DNA of 64,000 nt from Jaltomata sinuosa (Eukaryota; Streptophyta; Magnoliopsida; Solanales; Solanaceae), in assembly GCA_003996215.1 (NCBI GenBank), contig QJPP01007526.1, positions 992,001 to 1,056,000 on the forward strand, in the 5' to 3' direction. Below, in pieces: positions 32,901 to 44,602 of the stretch (positions are counted from its first letter, which is position 1; each line of letters starts with the position of its first letter). Under the pieces are notes generated by a model. That model was not told where the DNA came from. It worked only from the letters and a program-made list of their open reading frames with translations, and searched no databases. The position numbers were made by a program, and so were the translations under genes.

Positions 32901-33296
32901 ATTGGATATTTTTAGCTTTGATGATTGCAAATATAGTTTGAAAATTCAATTGATAAAGGAAGCATTTTGTCCCATTTTAGCAAGAAAAGAAGTGACCCTT
33001 TTTGTTAGTTCACTGAATTATCAACTGCAATGCTACTGTACTAGCTAACAAAAAGCAAGTTGTTGAGGTTAGACATGTGTTTTTGTTTAATTATAATTAG
33101 TTTAGTCAATAATTAAAACACACACATATATAAGAGCAAGTTGTATATAATGTATAGTCAAGTAGAAAGGGCTGCAAAGTTCAAAGTACATTGCTACCAT
33201 CTTGTAAATGAGAAACATAAGTGGCTAATCCAATTCAACAATCATAAAATTGATTAGAATGATTAATCTTTTTGAAGAACATTTTGTTAGTGAAAC
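32901..33296. other. Intergenic, nothing recognised
   Basis: AT-rich; no supported feature. Confidence 0.4.
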
Positions 33297-33545
33297 TAAC
33301 CATTACTTCTTTTGTCCAATTTATGTGACATTGCTTTTTGAGATTTAATTAAACTTCTTAATTTAATCATGTGTTTGAACATGAAATTTTGAAATAAAAA
33401 GTTACATATTTGAAAACTACGTAAAAAGTACTATAATCACAATAATTAATAATCAAAATATCTAAAAGGCATATAAAAAAATTACTGTCAAAAAATAGTT
33501 CGTTTGACTCGAAATTCGAACACTGTGGATGGAGGGAGTATTTTT
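33297..33545. mobile_element. Stowaway-like MITE
   Basis: Left 'ttacttcttttgtccaattt' and right 'ggatggagggagta' ends resemble the CTCCCTCCxTCCAAT terminus; same family as 26195-26450. Confidence 0.6.
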
Positions 33546-33629
33546 GTACGTACAATAACCAAACATAAATATGACAATTGAATTGATTTACGACTAACTA
33601 AATCAGTTAGAAATGAGTGAATAGGTTTA

Positions 33630-34110
33630 AACCCCCTAGGATATCACCATTTTGCGAGTTTCATACCTAAACTATTATCCCTGAATTATAACTTCCTAAA
33701 CTATCACCATTTTGTGAGTTTTATACCTAAATTATTAGCTCTGAACTATAACCTCCTCCAGACTAAAAAAAAAAAAACTGATTGACTATGAGGCAAAATA
33801 TTTGGGATAACTTTTTTAGAGGTGCATGGGAGATGAGGGTTTTGTGAACACCTAATAGTTAAGATACGGAAGTCGCAAAACATTGATAGCTTAGGGGGAA
33901 ATTTTAACTTATTCACTCAAAAAAATTTCACGTATACTGCTACCTGAAATTCTTTGGAGAAACTTTTGGAGCGTGATATTCTCGTAGCATGTCATATTCC
34001 AATAGGGGTATTTTATTATGAGTCCATGGTAGTTCGGGAAATTTCTACGAATACGCAATAATTTAGATATGAAACTCACAAAATAGTGATAGTTTAGGTT
34101 TTTTTTAAGG
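33630..34110. mobile_element. Composite MITE of the 'ctatcaccattttgcgag' family
   Basis: 'ctatcaccattttgcgagtt' (33643) and 'ctatcaccattttgtgagtt' (33700) begin on the left; complementary ends appear at about 33850-33890 and again at 34065-34105 ('aactcacaaaatagtgatag'). Two nested copies are likely. Confidence 0.55.
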
Positions 34111-34621
34111 CAAAATTACGTGGCTTAGCTAACTCAATCCTCTAATTACTCTTTATAGTGATAATTTAATTATTATTTGTTTGCATTATATAGCGACACA
34201 TTGAGTTTTATAGCAAATATACATCCATTCCTCATATTTCAAGCCTGGAATTATGGCCTGTATCAAAACCCTGACAATGTCTGAAATAAAAATTGAGAAA
34301 ACAAAAAAGCTAAAAGATGAAATACATGGACCTAGGAAAATTTATACAAAATCAATTTTAAATCTTGACGTCTTGATAGAAACCCACAATTTTACGCAAA
34401 TGGCAGAGAGATTGTAGAAAGATGGGGCTTAATTTTAGGCTTGAAATATGGAATACAGGTATTGAATGTATTCAGTAATATTTTGAAACTATCAATATAA
34501 AAGGTAATTAGAGGGTTTAGTTTGTTAAACCACGTAATTTTTCCGGGGAAAAAAATGCCCAAAAGAAAAGAAAAGAAAGAATTGGTCAAAGAGCAACAAT
34601 GATTAGATTGGAAACTTCAAT

Positions 34622-34690
34622 TTTATTTGCATTTACAGTTACACTCTCAATACTGCTTACTGAATTAGCATTAGATTCGTCTCCATAAAG
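34622..34690 (+). promoter_or_regulatory. Putative 5' UTR leader exon of actin copy 6
   Basis: 'cactctcaatactgcttact' through 'gtctccataaag' is followed by GTAAGC at 34691, 371 bp before the start codon. Confidence 0.5.
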
Positions 34691-35061
34691 GTAAGCGTCA
34701 ATTAGCTTTCTATTTGTTATGAAATTTGTTAAATCCCTTTTATTGTATTTACTAGATAAACTGAAACTGAAACTGCGTCGGTAGATAAGGTTATTATTAT
34801 TAAAGAAGAATGATCTCTAACTAATTATTTATTGAATGCTGTCTCCATGTTTTGAATGAACTCTCACTGCACCAAGTGACCTATGTTATTCCTTAATTCC
34901 CTTTCAGGGTTTTTGCCTAAATTCTGACCTTGAGCGTCAAGGGAGTTAAAAAGGTTGAGCTGATCTCATCACCAATTTTCACTTTGACTCCGTATTTGTA
35001 CCTATTATGATACACCTAAAATTATACTTGCAAAATAGTAAATATTTGATGTCCTTACAAG

Positions 35062-36149
35062 ATGGCTGATGGGATGGATATTCTTCAAACACTTGTTCTT
35101 GACAACGGAACTGGAATAACCAAGGTTAGTTAGAAATTAACTGGTTGCAATTTCAGCTCCATGCTTGGTGTAACTATGTCGTTTGTTTCTTTAGGCTGGC
35201 TTTGCTGGGGATGATTCTCCAACGACTGTTTTCCCAAGTATAGTTGGCCGTCCTCTTCATACTGGCGTTGTGGTTAGAATGGGACAAAAAGATGCCTTAG
35301 TATAAAAGAGGTATTTTGGTTCTCTACTGTTTTAGGAGTCGCACTAATTTCGTTTGTTGTTTTTCAACAAGGTATGCTGCTTGATTCCAGTGATGATGTG
35401 ACCCACACTGTCCCCGTCTATGAACATGTACTTCCCCATGCTATCTCATAGTTAGATCTTGGTGGTCGTATCTCATATGCTTTCTCGTGTGGTTATGTAA
35501 TTAATTTCTGGGGAAGACATGTTTCGTCATACGAAAGGAGACAATTGCTTATGTTGCACTGAATTTTGAACAGGAGATTGACAAGGCAAAAGATAAATCA
35601 TCAGTTGAGAAGGGCTCTGAGCTTCTTGATGGACAAGTCATTAATATTGGTGCTGAGAGATTTCTTTGCCCTGAAATCCTCTTCACTGGAATTCATGAAA
35701 ATGCCTACAACTCAATCATGAGATGCGATGTTGATATTAGGAAAGATTTGCTTGCAAACATTGTTCTTAGTGGTGGCTCAACTATGTTTCCTGGCATAAC
35801 AGAACATATGAGCAAGGAAATCATTGCTCTTGCTCCGAGCCGCACGAAAATCAAGGTGATTGCACCACCTGAGAGGAAGTACAGCACCTGGGTAGGAGGA
35901 TCAATTTTCACTTCTCTCAGTAATTTCCAACAAGTTAGTTTCTCTTTGCTTTATTATACCAATCCGTCATTCAATTAACTGCGTCTCATTCCCAAATTAA
36001 ATAAGTTGTTCTAATTGGAGAATGTCTTCTTGATTACCTCTTTACGCTGAAGGGATCACCACTAACTTCTACTTGGTGAGCAGATGTGGATAGCGAAGGC
36101 CGAGTATGATGAATCGGGTCCAGCAATTGTCCACAGCAAGTGCTTCTAA
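35062..36149 (+). pseudogene. Actin copy 6 (large internal deletions, premature stop)
   Basis: Exon 1 is 35062-35124 and exon 2 starts at 35195. After GQKDA near 35295 the frame meets TAA, and the rest of exon 2 with its donor is deleted up to about 35320. Exon 3 begins at 35372 but has TAG at the position of SRL ('ctcatagttagat'), a further deletion near 35465-35530, and a deletion near 35690. Its last part (35718-35933) and exon 4 (36084-36149, ending KCF) are well preserved. Clearly dead. Confidence 0.93.
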
Positions 36150-36285
36150 GAGTGGTTTGATAACTTAAATCCTCTCTTTTCAAATTCCATCAAATGAATG
36201 CTACTTCAATCAGAGATTCGTATGAAAATATCTAGAGAACTTCTATTCTAAAGTGGTTTAGCTAGAAAGCTATAAAGATGGAGTA

Positions 36286-36638
36286 TGTTAAAAGGAAGAA
36301 GGAAAAGAAGGCTTAAGAGAAACTGCAAACAGTTCCTTAACTGAATGAACAGTATTAACAGCTTCCGAAAAGTAGTTAGGCTTTAACTGTAATCTGGAAA
36401 CAGTTAGTTAGTGGTTATGCTGTGTATCTAACCACCTCTCCTAATCTACTCATCTAGCTACACTATATATAGTAGTAGTTATTCATTGTAAAGATTAGAT
36501 TGAAGAATACAATCAATAATATTCTCTCTAAATGCTCTCATCTTAGCTTCTTCTCCTTTCTTCTTCCTCTGTATCTTCTTTTTCTAGTGTCTCTCTGTTA
36601 CACAGAGTTCTATCATCAAAGAACTCTGATTAAGTTCA
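36286..36638 (+). repeat. LTR of a copia-type element
   Basis: 353 bp, begins TGTTAAAAGG, ends AAGTTCA, directly followed by the primer site 'tggtatcagagc' (36639-36650). A TATA-type 'actatatatagtag' lies near 36461. The same flank after copy 7 ('aaagatggagta', 41589-41600) lacks the LTR and shows the empty site. Confidence 0.85.
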
Positions 36639-36753
36639 TGGTATCAGAGCAATTCGATTCTGAGAATGCTATCTCTGAAGATTCCGCTAACTCAGAGCAG
36701 AAATTGAAAAACAAGATTCCAAGAAGAGTATCTTGAGCTGTAATATTGCAGCA

Positions 36754-37800
36754 ATGTCGATTCCTACAAACTCCAATGGAGAACCCTCAAATGGAAAAGC
36801 TACAGCATCAACTCATCAAAATGCCATGGGAATAGATTACAACCATCCCTTGTTCCTTCACCCTTCGGATGTAAGTGGTCTGCAACTCATCTCTTCTCAG
36901 TTGACTTGGGTAGAGAATTATTCTATCTGGTTCAGATCCATGAGATTGTCTCTATTAGGAAGGAACAAGTTAGGTTTGGTCAATGGGTCGTGTGGTAAAA
37001 ATAAATTCCCTGTTGAAATGGCAAACCATTGGGAAAGGGTAAATGCCATTCATCCGAAATAGTATTTTAGTAAAGAAGAGAGGCATTCTGGGCCGACTAC
37101 TACGACTACATGCCCATCTAGTGCAGTGGCTCCTTTCTTGGATCATGAGTGTTGTGGCTAAGAGTTTACTTGGGGGAATTATGTATGCTACTAGTGCACA
37201 AGCTGTGTGGGATGATTTGTATGAGAGGTTTACCAAGGTTGATGGTTCAAGAACCTTCAATCTTCACAAGGAAATTGCTACTCTCTCTCAAGGGACTGCC
37301 TCTGTGTCAATGTACTACTCTAGACTGAAAGATCTATGGGAAGAATTTGAGGCCTTGGTCCCTATCCCTGGTTGCAACTGTGACACATCAAAAGAATATG
37401 TAGTACATCTTCAAAAACTCAAGTTGTTTCAGTTTCTTATGGCCTTGAATGAGTCATATGGGCAAGCAAGAAGCCAGATATTCTTGATGAATCCACTACC
37501 CTCCATTAATCAAGCCTATGCTATGATGGTAACTGATGAAAGTCAGAAGTTTGTTAGTGCAACTGCAGGGATTCTTGGGTCTAACCCCACCTCTACTGGT
37601 TATGAAGCTGCAATGTTCAGTCAGAAATGGTAATGCTCAACAGAGTCAGAAGTTCAAAAAGAACTATAATCTGCAGTGTGAAGTGTGTAAGATAAGGGGG
37701 CATACTAAAGAAACTTGCTGGAAAGTTGTAGGATATCCTCCTGAGTTTAAGTTCAAAAAGAAGTTTGGGTCTAATGCTGTGTACAATGTAGCACTAGAAA
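36754..37800 (+). pseudogene. copia gag, frameshifted, no pol
   Basis: The start ATG at 36754 follows the primer site by about 100 bases. The frame is recognisable as copia gag: LHPSDVSGLQLISSQLTWVE, then after a stop near 37062 and a shift, AVWDDLYERFTKVDGSRTFN and VSMYYSRLKDLWEEFEALVP. After a second shift near 37630 it reads CEVCKIRGHTKETCWKVVGY, a CX2CX4HX4C zinc knuckle. Similarity ends near 37800 and no right LTR was found, so the element is truncated. Confidence 0.85.
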
Positions 37801-38160
37801 TTATTTGTATAAGATATATATAAATTTTTTTATAGAATGTGTATAGAAACTGCATAGTTGTTATATAAAATACGTATCTTAATAATAATTAATTGCAGCT
37901 AAAGGTTGTATAGAATGTTTATAGAAACTGTATAATTGTTGTATATAATATGTATCTGTATATAATGTTGTATAGAAATTATGTTATTGTTGTATAGATA
38001 TGTATCTGAATACGATCGATGTGTATAAAATGTATTATTAAATATAAAAATGTATATGTATCTAGTATCAAAGATACATGTATCTGCTATCAAATATGCA
38101 CTGATACATATATTTGTTGTCATTACATTCTTTTTTTATTGTATTTGAAAAAGTACACTC
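37800..38160. repeat. Degenerate AT-rich tandem repeats
   Basis: 'gtatagaaactg.atagttg' and 'tgtatata.tatgtatctg' type units recur several times, giving a low-complexity array. Confidence 0.6.
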
Positions 38161-38239
38161 TTTTGGAATTTGATTGATGGAAAAAGAATATCACTTACAA
38201 AATTGTATTTGATTATTAAAATAAAATAAGAAAAACTAC

Positions 38240-38380
38240 AGAATTTAAAAAAAAATAGGGGAGAATTTTTTTTAAAAAACAAAGCGGCCAAAAAAAAAAA
38301 AAGAAGCAGCCAAAAGAAAAAAAAGGAAGAAGCAGCCAAAAGAAAAAAAGAAAGAAGAAGGAGTAGCAGTGAACTAAAAG
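38240..38380. repeat. Purine-rich low-complexity repeat
   Basis: 'gcagccaaaagaaaaaaa' recurs three times within an A/G-rich stretch. Confidence 0.7.
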
Positions 38381-38837
38381 GCCAAATGGCTAGCAAATGA
38401 AAATATAATTTAATGACCATTTGTGGTGGCATTTGTTTTTGACTGTAGTGCTATTTGTGTCCTTCCCCTAAATTATTTAGGCTAAAATGCAGGTCATAAC
38501 TCAACCTGCCCAACTCTTACTATATACTTGGTCTTTTATAATTTTAGTACTTTATAATTTTTTTTTAATTATTATATATAACATATAAATCAAAATAAAA
38601 TGGCTTTTTAAAAATATTTTGAGAAGACTTATCTTGGATCAACATGGGCTCGATATTAGCCCAAACTTTTGGGGGATGAAGTTAGTTGAGCTGAAATGGG
38701 CTGAACTAATAAGTGAGCAGGTCAATATTCAGTCTAAACTTGAACAAGTTAGGCGTGTTATGATTTCATGGGCTGATTCTCTCACACTCTCAATACTATC
38801 TGATTATCCATTGGATTCTGTTTAATGCTTTTGGTGA

Positions 38838-39995
38838 AACGATGTTATTCTGCCAATGTTTCTTTATTTGTTTAATTAAGCATTAGGTATATTGACAGAC
38901 ATGAATCAGATTTGTTTCTCATCAATTTAGTGAAGCTTACATATTGGATTGTGACCTAATTGTCTGCTATGAAGCAGCAGAGGCGCGGAACCAGGACAGT
39001 ATGAGGATTCAAAATATAAAGAAGTGAACACTCGACAGAAATAACGCATTAGGTCAACTCTTCTTTGGTGTCAAGGTAATAGCTATGAATAGTCATTGAC
39101 TTCTGAGAAAGAGAAAAAATATCAAGAGGATTCAACATCTATTATATATACATAGTTAAAATATGATCTTGTAAATATGGTGTAATGGATCCTCTTGTGC
39201 CCTCCTAGCTCCGCCCGTTCTACTATGCATGCTCTTAGTTTATGCTTATACATGTTAAGAATGATTTCATGTGGTTCTGGTCCAAATGTTATTGAACATG
39301 TTTCGTTCAGAAGAAATTGTTTTTTTCATCTTTGATCATGAAAGTTGTTCTTTTAAAAAAAACGTGTCATTGATTGTTTGTTTCACAACACTTGTTAAAC
39401 AAGCTTACGTAGTGAAGGAAGATGAGACCTTTCTGATATTATGGAAAGCTTTGCTCTGTACCTAATAATGGTTCAGATAATTATCTAAGTGCTCACTAAG
39501 CACACATTATGTTTTTTTATTTATGAATTTGTGTACTGACTCATAAGTGATTATAAAGACTGATGAGACAATTTACTGCTGGGAGAATATGCATTAGATT
39601 TAGGGGGAAGTCATCGAGCTAAAAGGATTTACAAGATGAATTTCTCTCTAGTTCTATAAAACTAGTTTCGCTGATCGTGGTGTGAACTTCTCTGAGGCTC
39701 TTCATGTTTTCTTAATGGATGTGATTCCCTATGCTTCCATTCGTTACGAATATGAATTTTCTTTAGTTTAGAGTATTTGTGCAGCTAATTAGTATCTTTG
39801 TCTACAGTGAGGACATGTTAGTTTGGAAATACAAGCAACTAATTTCAGAATTTTGCGCTTCCTTTTCATGGGCAGGAAGGAAGACATGTTAGGATTTTGG
39901 ACTTTGAACATGACGAGATATCTGAAGGAAGAAATTACTCAGACTGAACTGATTTTGTGAACAATTTTCACTTTTGACTCTGAAGCCCTTAAAAG
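38838..39995 (+). promoter_or_regulatory. Upstream region of actin copy 7
   Basis: 'attgacagacatgaatcaga' near 38892 and the last 200 bases before the ATG are shared with the upstream region of copy 8 (45040-45529). About 750 bp present here (38955-39703) are absent there. The leader block near 38795 ('cactctcaatactatctgat') lacks the GTAAGC donor found in other copies. Confidence 0.5.
38978..39218. mobile_element. Possible MITE with 'ggcgcggaacc...tagctccgcc' ends
   Basis: 'gcagaggcgcggaaccagga' on the left and 'cctcctagctccgcccg' on the right are roughly complementary and resemble a widespread Solanaceae repeat. It lies in the stretch that copy 8 lacks. Confidence 0.45.
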
Positions 39996-41453
39996 ATGGC
40001 TGGTGGGAAGGATATTCAAACACTTGTTATTGACAACGGATCTGAAACGAGCAAGGTTAGTTAGAAAAACTGCTTAAAAGATGGCTTGGGCTTACTGTAT
40101 TTCTCACTATGTGACCCACTAATGAAAAATGACGTATGACTGCCTATTTGTTTCTCTAGGTTGGATTTGCTGGGGATGATTCTCCAAGGGCTGTTTTCCC
40201 AAATATAGTTGGTCGTCCTCGTTTCACTGGCATCATGGGTGAAATGGAACTTAAGGATCACTATGTTGGTGATGAGGCTCGCAATAAAAGAGGTATTTTG
40301 ACTATGAGAAATCCCAGTATTGAACATGGCATAGTAAGCAACTGGGATGACATGGAGAAAATCTGGCATCACACATTTTACAACAAACTCGGTGTTGCTC
40401 CCGAGGAGCATCCCATTCTGCTGACTGAGGTACCACTTAACCCTAAACCAAACCGAGAGAAAATGACTCAAATCATGTTTGAGACATTCAATGTGCCAGC
40501 CATGTATGTTGCAGACCAGGCTGTTCTCTCTCTGTTTGCTAATGGTTGCACAACTAGTACGGAAAAGAAGGAATACCAGCATATTCTGGCTCTCTACTGC
40601 TATAGTCAGTCACTAATTTAGTTGATGTTTTACAACAAGGTCTCGTGCTTGATTCTGGTCATACTGTGAGCCACACTGTCCCCATCTATGAGGGACATGC
40701 ACTTCCCCATGCTATCTCACGGTTAGCTCTTGCTGGTCGTGATATTACAGATTACCTCACGAGGATTCTCTCTGTGGGTCTCTGCGAGGGTCGTTATACA
40801 TTTAACGATGCCATTGTAGGAGATATTACTTTTCATATGAAGGAGATGATGGCTTATGTTGCACTGGATTTTGAACAAGAGATTGAGAAGGCAAAAGATA
40901 CATCATCAGTTGAGAAGGCCTTTGAGTTTCCTGATGGACAAGTCATTATTGGAGCTGAGAGGTTCTGTTGCGCTGAAGTCCTGTTCCAGCCATCATTGGT
41001 TGGAAAGGGACTGACAGGAATTCATCAAAAAGCCTACAATTCAATCATGAAAAGTGATATTGATATTAGGAAAGATTTATTCGCAAACATTGTGCTTAGT
41101 GGTGGCTCAACTATGATCCGTGGCATAGCAGAACGTATGAGCAAGGAAATCACTGCTCTTGCTCCAACCAGCATGAAGATCAAGGTTGTTGCGCCACCTG
41201 AGAGGAAGTACAGCACCTGGATAGGAGGATCACTTCTAGCTTCCCTCAGTACTTTCCAACAAGTTAGTTTCTTTTTTGCGATATTTGGCCGATCAACTAC
41301 GTCTCATTCCCAAATAAGTTGTGAATGTTTTGTTCATAATTTCTTTAAGGTCATGGGATTCAGCACTAACTTCTACTTGTTGTGCAGATGTGTATAACAA
41401 AGGGTCAGTATGATGAATATGGTCCCTCAATTGTCCACAGAAAATGCTTCTAA
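39996..41453 (+). CDS. Divergent actin, copy 7 (open frame, unusual donor)
   Basis: Exons are 39996-40055, 40160-40556, 40640-41262 and 41388-41453, giving 381 residues. The first phosphate loop is DNGSETSK (Gly15 to Glu, Leu/Met16 to Thr) and the second is DSGHTVSH (Asp157 to His), so metal and phosphate contacts are altered on both sides. The catalytic Gln is kept (VADQAVLS). The exon 2 donor is changed from CTG|GTAAG to CTA|GTACG, which also turns the conserved Gly of RTTG into Ser. The subdomain 4 loop is three residues longer (SVGLCEGRYTFNDAIVGD). QVIIGAERFCCAEV replaces [14 protein letters not shown]. It is a close sister of copy 8. Confidence 0.8.
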
Positions 41454-42569
41454 GAGTGGTTAGATAACTTAAATCCTCTTTTTTCAAATGAATGATATTT
41501 CTATATTTTTGAGCAGTAAGATATTTTAGTCTCTATATGCTCTGTCATGCTAATCTAGCATGGCTCGCATTTATTCTAGAAGGTCACAAAGATGGAGTAT
41601 CTCTGCGACTAATGTTTGTTCTATTGCTTTTCATGTTTGGCACAGTTGACAACCAGAAAGCTCTGAGTTATATGGAATGCAGATTTGTTTGTGTTTACTT
41701 CAAAATTATATGTTCTAAGTTTTGGTAACACAAGGGTAGATCTACAGTTTTATGTTTTGTATTCTTTGGGTTCGGATTGGATTTTTTTTTAAGCTTTGGA
41801 GGTATTAAGAAACGCTTATGTTATTCAATTTGAAAGCAAAGAATGTTGTTCTTGATACCTTTCTATTGTGCATTTATCTGCAAAGCAATTGTTGGAAAAT
41901 TCTATAGGCCAAAGGAATTTTGTTTTGAACCTATTGTGGCAAGAAATAGTGAATGTTGATTAAGATCAGAGAAAAGCAACACAGAGAGTTATTAACAACA
42001 ACAATGTTACTGTACAAATAGCTAACCAAACTCGTCTAAATTTGGGTATGCATATCTAGACACCTCAATTCATCTCCATTGTGTCAGATCAGTTGATCGG
42101 GTACCCACGAGCTCTAGGTAGGACGAATTCTTCCATACCTTGTTAAATTAGTCTTTTTTGCTACATTTTATAAAATGGGAATGAACCCCCCTCCCCCTAG
42201 CGGTGACCACAAAACTGGGAAAGAAACATATATGATTTTCTTGAGCTTGAACGGAGATAGAAAAGGAGAATCAGAAATTAAATTCTCACAAACTGAGTTG
42301 ATTTTATGGATAATCACTACTAGAAACAGTTTGAAAATCGACCCAATAAAATCGAGGGACTGGATTGATCATAGAAACCAAGGGAAACCGATGGAGAACT
42401 AAGTGAAGAATTGATGTGAAATAACTTGAAAATTTCATCCAGAGGGCCACAAACATATGGTTTGTAGATTTTTAGTCTTGTTATGACCATAAAAAATCTT
42501 CAAGACAGTGATATATATGTTTTCATAGTCTTGTTATGACTTATGACCATAAAATAAATTACGAGGTAC
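41454..42569. other. 3' flank of copy 7 and old leader-like segment
   Basis: 41740-42030 is shared with the region after copy 8 (47040-47310). From 42140 ('aaattagtcttttttgctac', 'accacaaaactgggaaagaa') the sequence matches 49440-49690, part of an upstream-type segment without a coding region. No gene. Confidence 0.45.
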
Positions 42570-43045
42570 CATATGGAAACTTCTGATTACGCGCCTTGCC
42601 ATAAGGGCATGACATGGAACTGAGGAGATACACTGATGCTAATTATAGAGGAGATATGGACAAGAGTAGGTCCACCTCTAAATGTGTTCTATGTTCTATA
42701 ATGATGACATATCATAGACAATGAAAAAAATCACATGTAGCTTTATCCACCTCTAAATGGGTCATAATTGTGAATATAGATATGATACATGAGATTAAAG
42801 TGTGATGTATCAATGTGATTCAAATGATCTAGGTACTGAGCATACTTCTTAGGATAAACTTGACGATTTTCTATAACGACAACGAGAGACTATATATTCC
42901 TAAAAGATGTATAACAAAATGCTCTCATTATATGCCAGTTGCATGACCTATTCATCCGTATAAATTGATGAAAGAGAATTTAAAGGAAAATATGTTTTCC
43001 TTATATTGATGGAACTTGAGCACTCCCTTATATGTGAGTGGGAGA
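42570..43045 (+). pseudogene. copia RNase H remnant
   Basis: The + strand translation near 42630-42770 reads RRYTDANYRGDMDKSRSTSK and later SHVALSTSKW, matching the copia RNase H motifs (YTDADYAGD..DKSRSTSGYV, CVALSTxEAEY). DNNERLYIPK follows near 42877. It contains frameshifts and stops. It ends at a purine tract 'gagtgggaga' just before the LTR at 43046. Confidence 0.8.
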
Positions 43046-43390
43046 TGTTAAAACTAACCATTGGGTCGAGTCCACCCATAAGGAGTGCTAATTAGCCCGT
43101 TAAATCATTAGTTTGTCCTCCTTCTTAACCCTAACCCTTATGAACAAATACACCATTATGGGTGTAGGAAAAGTTAGTTTTTCCACATTAGATGACGACT
43201 AGGATTAGTGAAATATTCTGCATCCCTAAATCATATTTAGGCTTTGAATAAAGGGAATTCATCTGCTTCATCAGAATATTTGACTATCCGACGATTGTAG
43301 ACATGCATGAGTCGTGGTTATTGTAGATCCGCTTTCACTATGGAGAAGCCCGTAAGCCTCTAACTAGTATGTACCGATTCAAATACTACA
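43046..43390 (+). repeat. 3' LTR of the copia remnant
   Basis: Begins TGTTAAAACTAACC directly after the purine tract and probably ends at 'caaatactaca' (43390). The right boundary is less certain than the left. No matching 5' LTR lies in the window. Confidence 0.65.
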
Positions 43391-43529
43391 TGAACTATCA
43401 CCAACTATATATCAAAACACATCTCGACTAGTATCTGATGGTGCGTGGTGTACACTCACTTTTTTAGTTTAAAAATGGTGCCAGCTTCACATGGATAATT
43501 AAAGGAATTACTAGGAATTTTTTTTAAGA

Positions 43530-43850
43530 AAAGGAAAAGACAATGATAAAAAACACCTGAAGTATCATTTATTGCATGTTTTCTACCTGAACTATATATC
43601 AAGTGACTGCATTTCCTTCCTATACTATCACCAACTATTTATCAAATACACCTTAAAATTAATGAGCCAACTGCCATTGTTGACGAAATTTTATGGACAA
43701 ATTAAGTATCACACGCCTTTTGCGATTATGTTTAAACACTTGGTCTAGCCAGCTTTGAGGTGTGTTTTTATAAATAATCCGTGATAGTTCATATAGAAAA
43801 CACAAACACTTGATAATTCGGATGAGTGTATTTTTGACCACTATCTCTAA
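43530..43850. mobile_element. MITE-like foldback
   Basis: 'gataaaaaacacctgaagta' and 'ctatcaccaactatttatca' on the left are complemented by 'aggtgtgtttttataaataa', 'gtgatagttcata' and 'gtgtatttttgaccactatc' on the right. Confidence 0.5.
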
Positions 43851-44014
43851 AGGAAATGAAGAAATGGTCCGAAGCTACAATGAATTGATTCAAAATTTCA
43901 ATTTCTTTGAATTTATCATTATACACTAATGCAGACCAAATCGCTACATTTTCAAGAGAGCGGATACAGAGCGAAATTGATGTAATTCAAATTCTCACTT
44001 TGTATTGCATTTTT

Positions 44015-44602
44015 GGAAAAGGGGCAAATATATCACTCAATTTTGCGATTTAGAGCGAATATACCCTTCATTAAAATGTGATACATATATACCTCCATCG
44101 TCTAACATTGATGCATATTTACCTTTCTGTTAACAAACCTATAATTTTCTCTTAATTAAAAAAATCTTAAAACTGATTTTTTAATTTAAAAAATGTCATA
44201 TGGCTTTAAAAAATTTATTCACCCATTTTTTACACCTCCAGACCTGATCCCACTCAAATGAAAAAACTCAATCCTTCCTCTAATCAGTCATAAAATAAGT
44301 TTTAATCGAGTCCGAATAAAAGAGCAATTGAGTTTTTTTTTAGTTGGTCGGGTTTGGAGGGATAAAAAGATGAGTGAGGAAATTTTTAAAGCCACGTGGT
44401 ATTTTTGAAATTAAAAAAATCAGTTTTAGAATTTTTTTTTAATTCAGACAGTTAACAAAAACGGTAAATATGCACAATTTGTTAAATCGCGAAAGATATA
44501 CACTATTTATTAGACAACAAAGGTATATATGCACTATTTTTCTAATGATGATATATTCGTTCTAAATCGCAAAATTGAGCGGTATATTTAACCCTTTTAT
44601 GA
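44015..44602. mobile_element. Larger relative of the 7040 MITE
   Basis: The left end ('ggaaaaggggcaaatata', 'ttttgcgatttagagcgaat') and right end ('ttctaaatcgcaaaattgag', 'ggtatatttaaccctttt') are inverted copies. The interior is also palindromic ('cttaaaactgattttttaa' and 'aaaatcagttttagaatttt'). No clear 9-bp target duplication remains. Confidence 0.65.
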
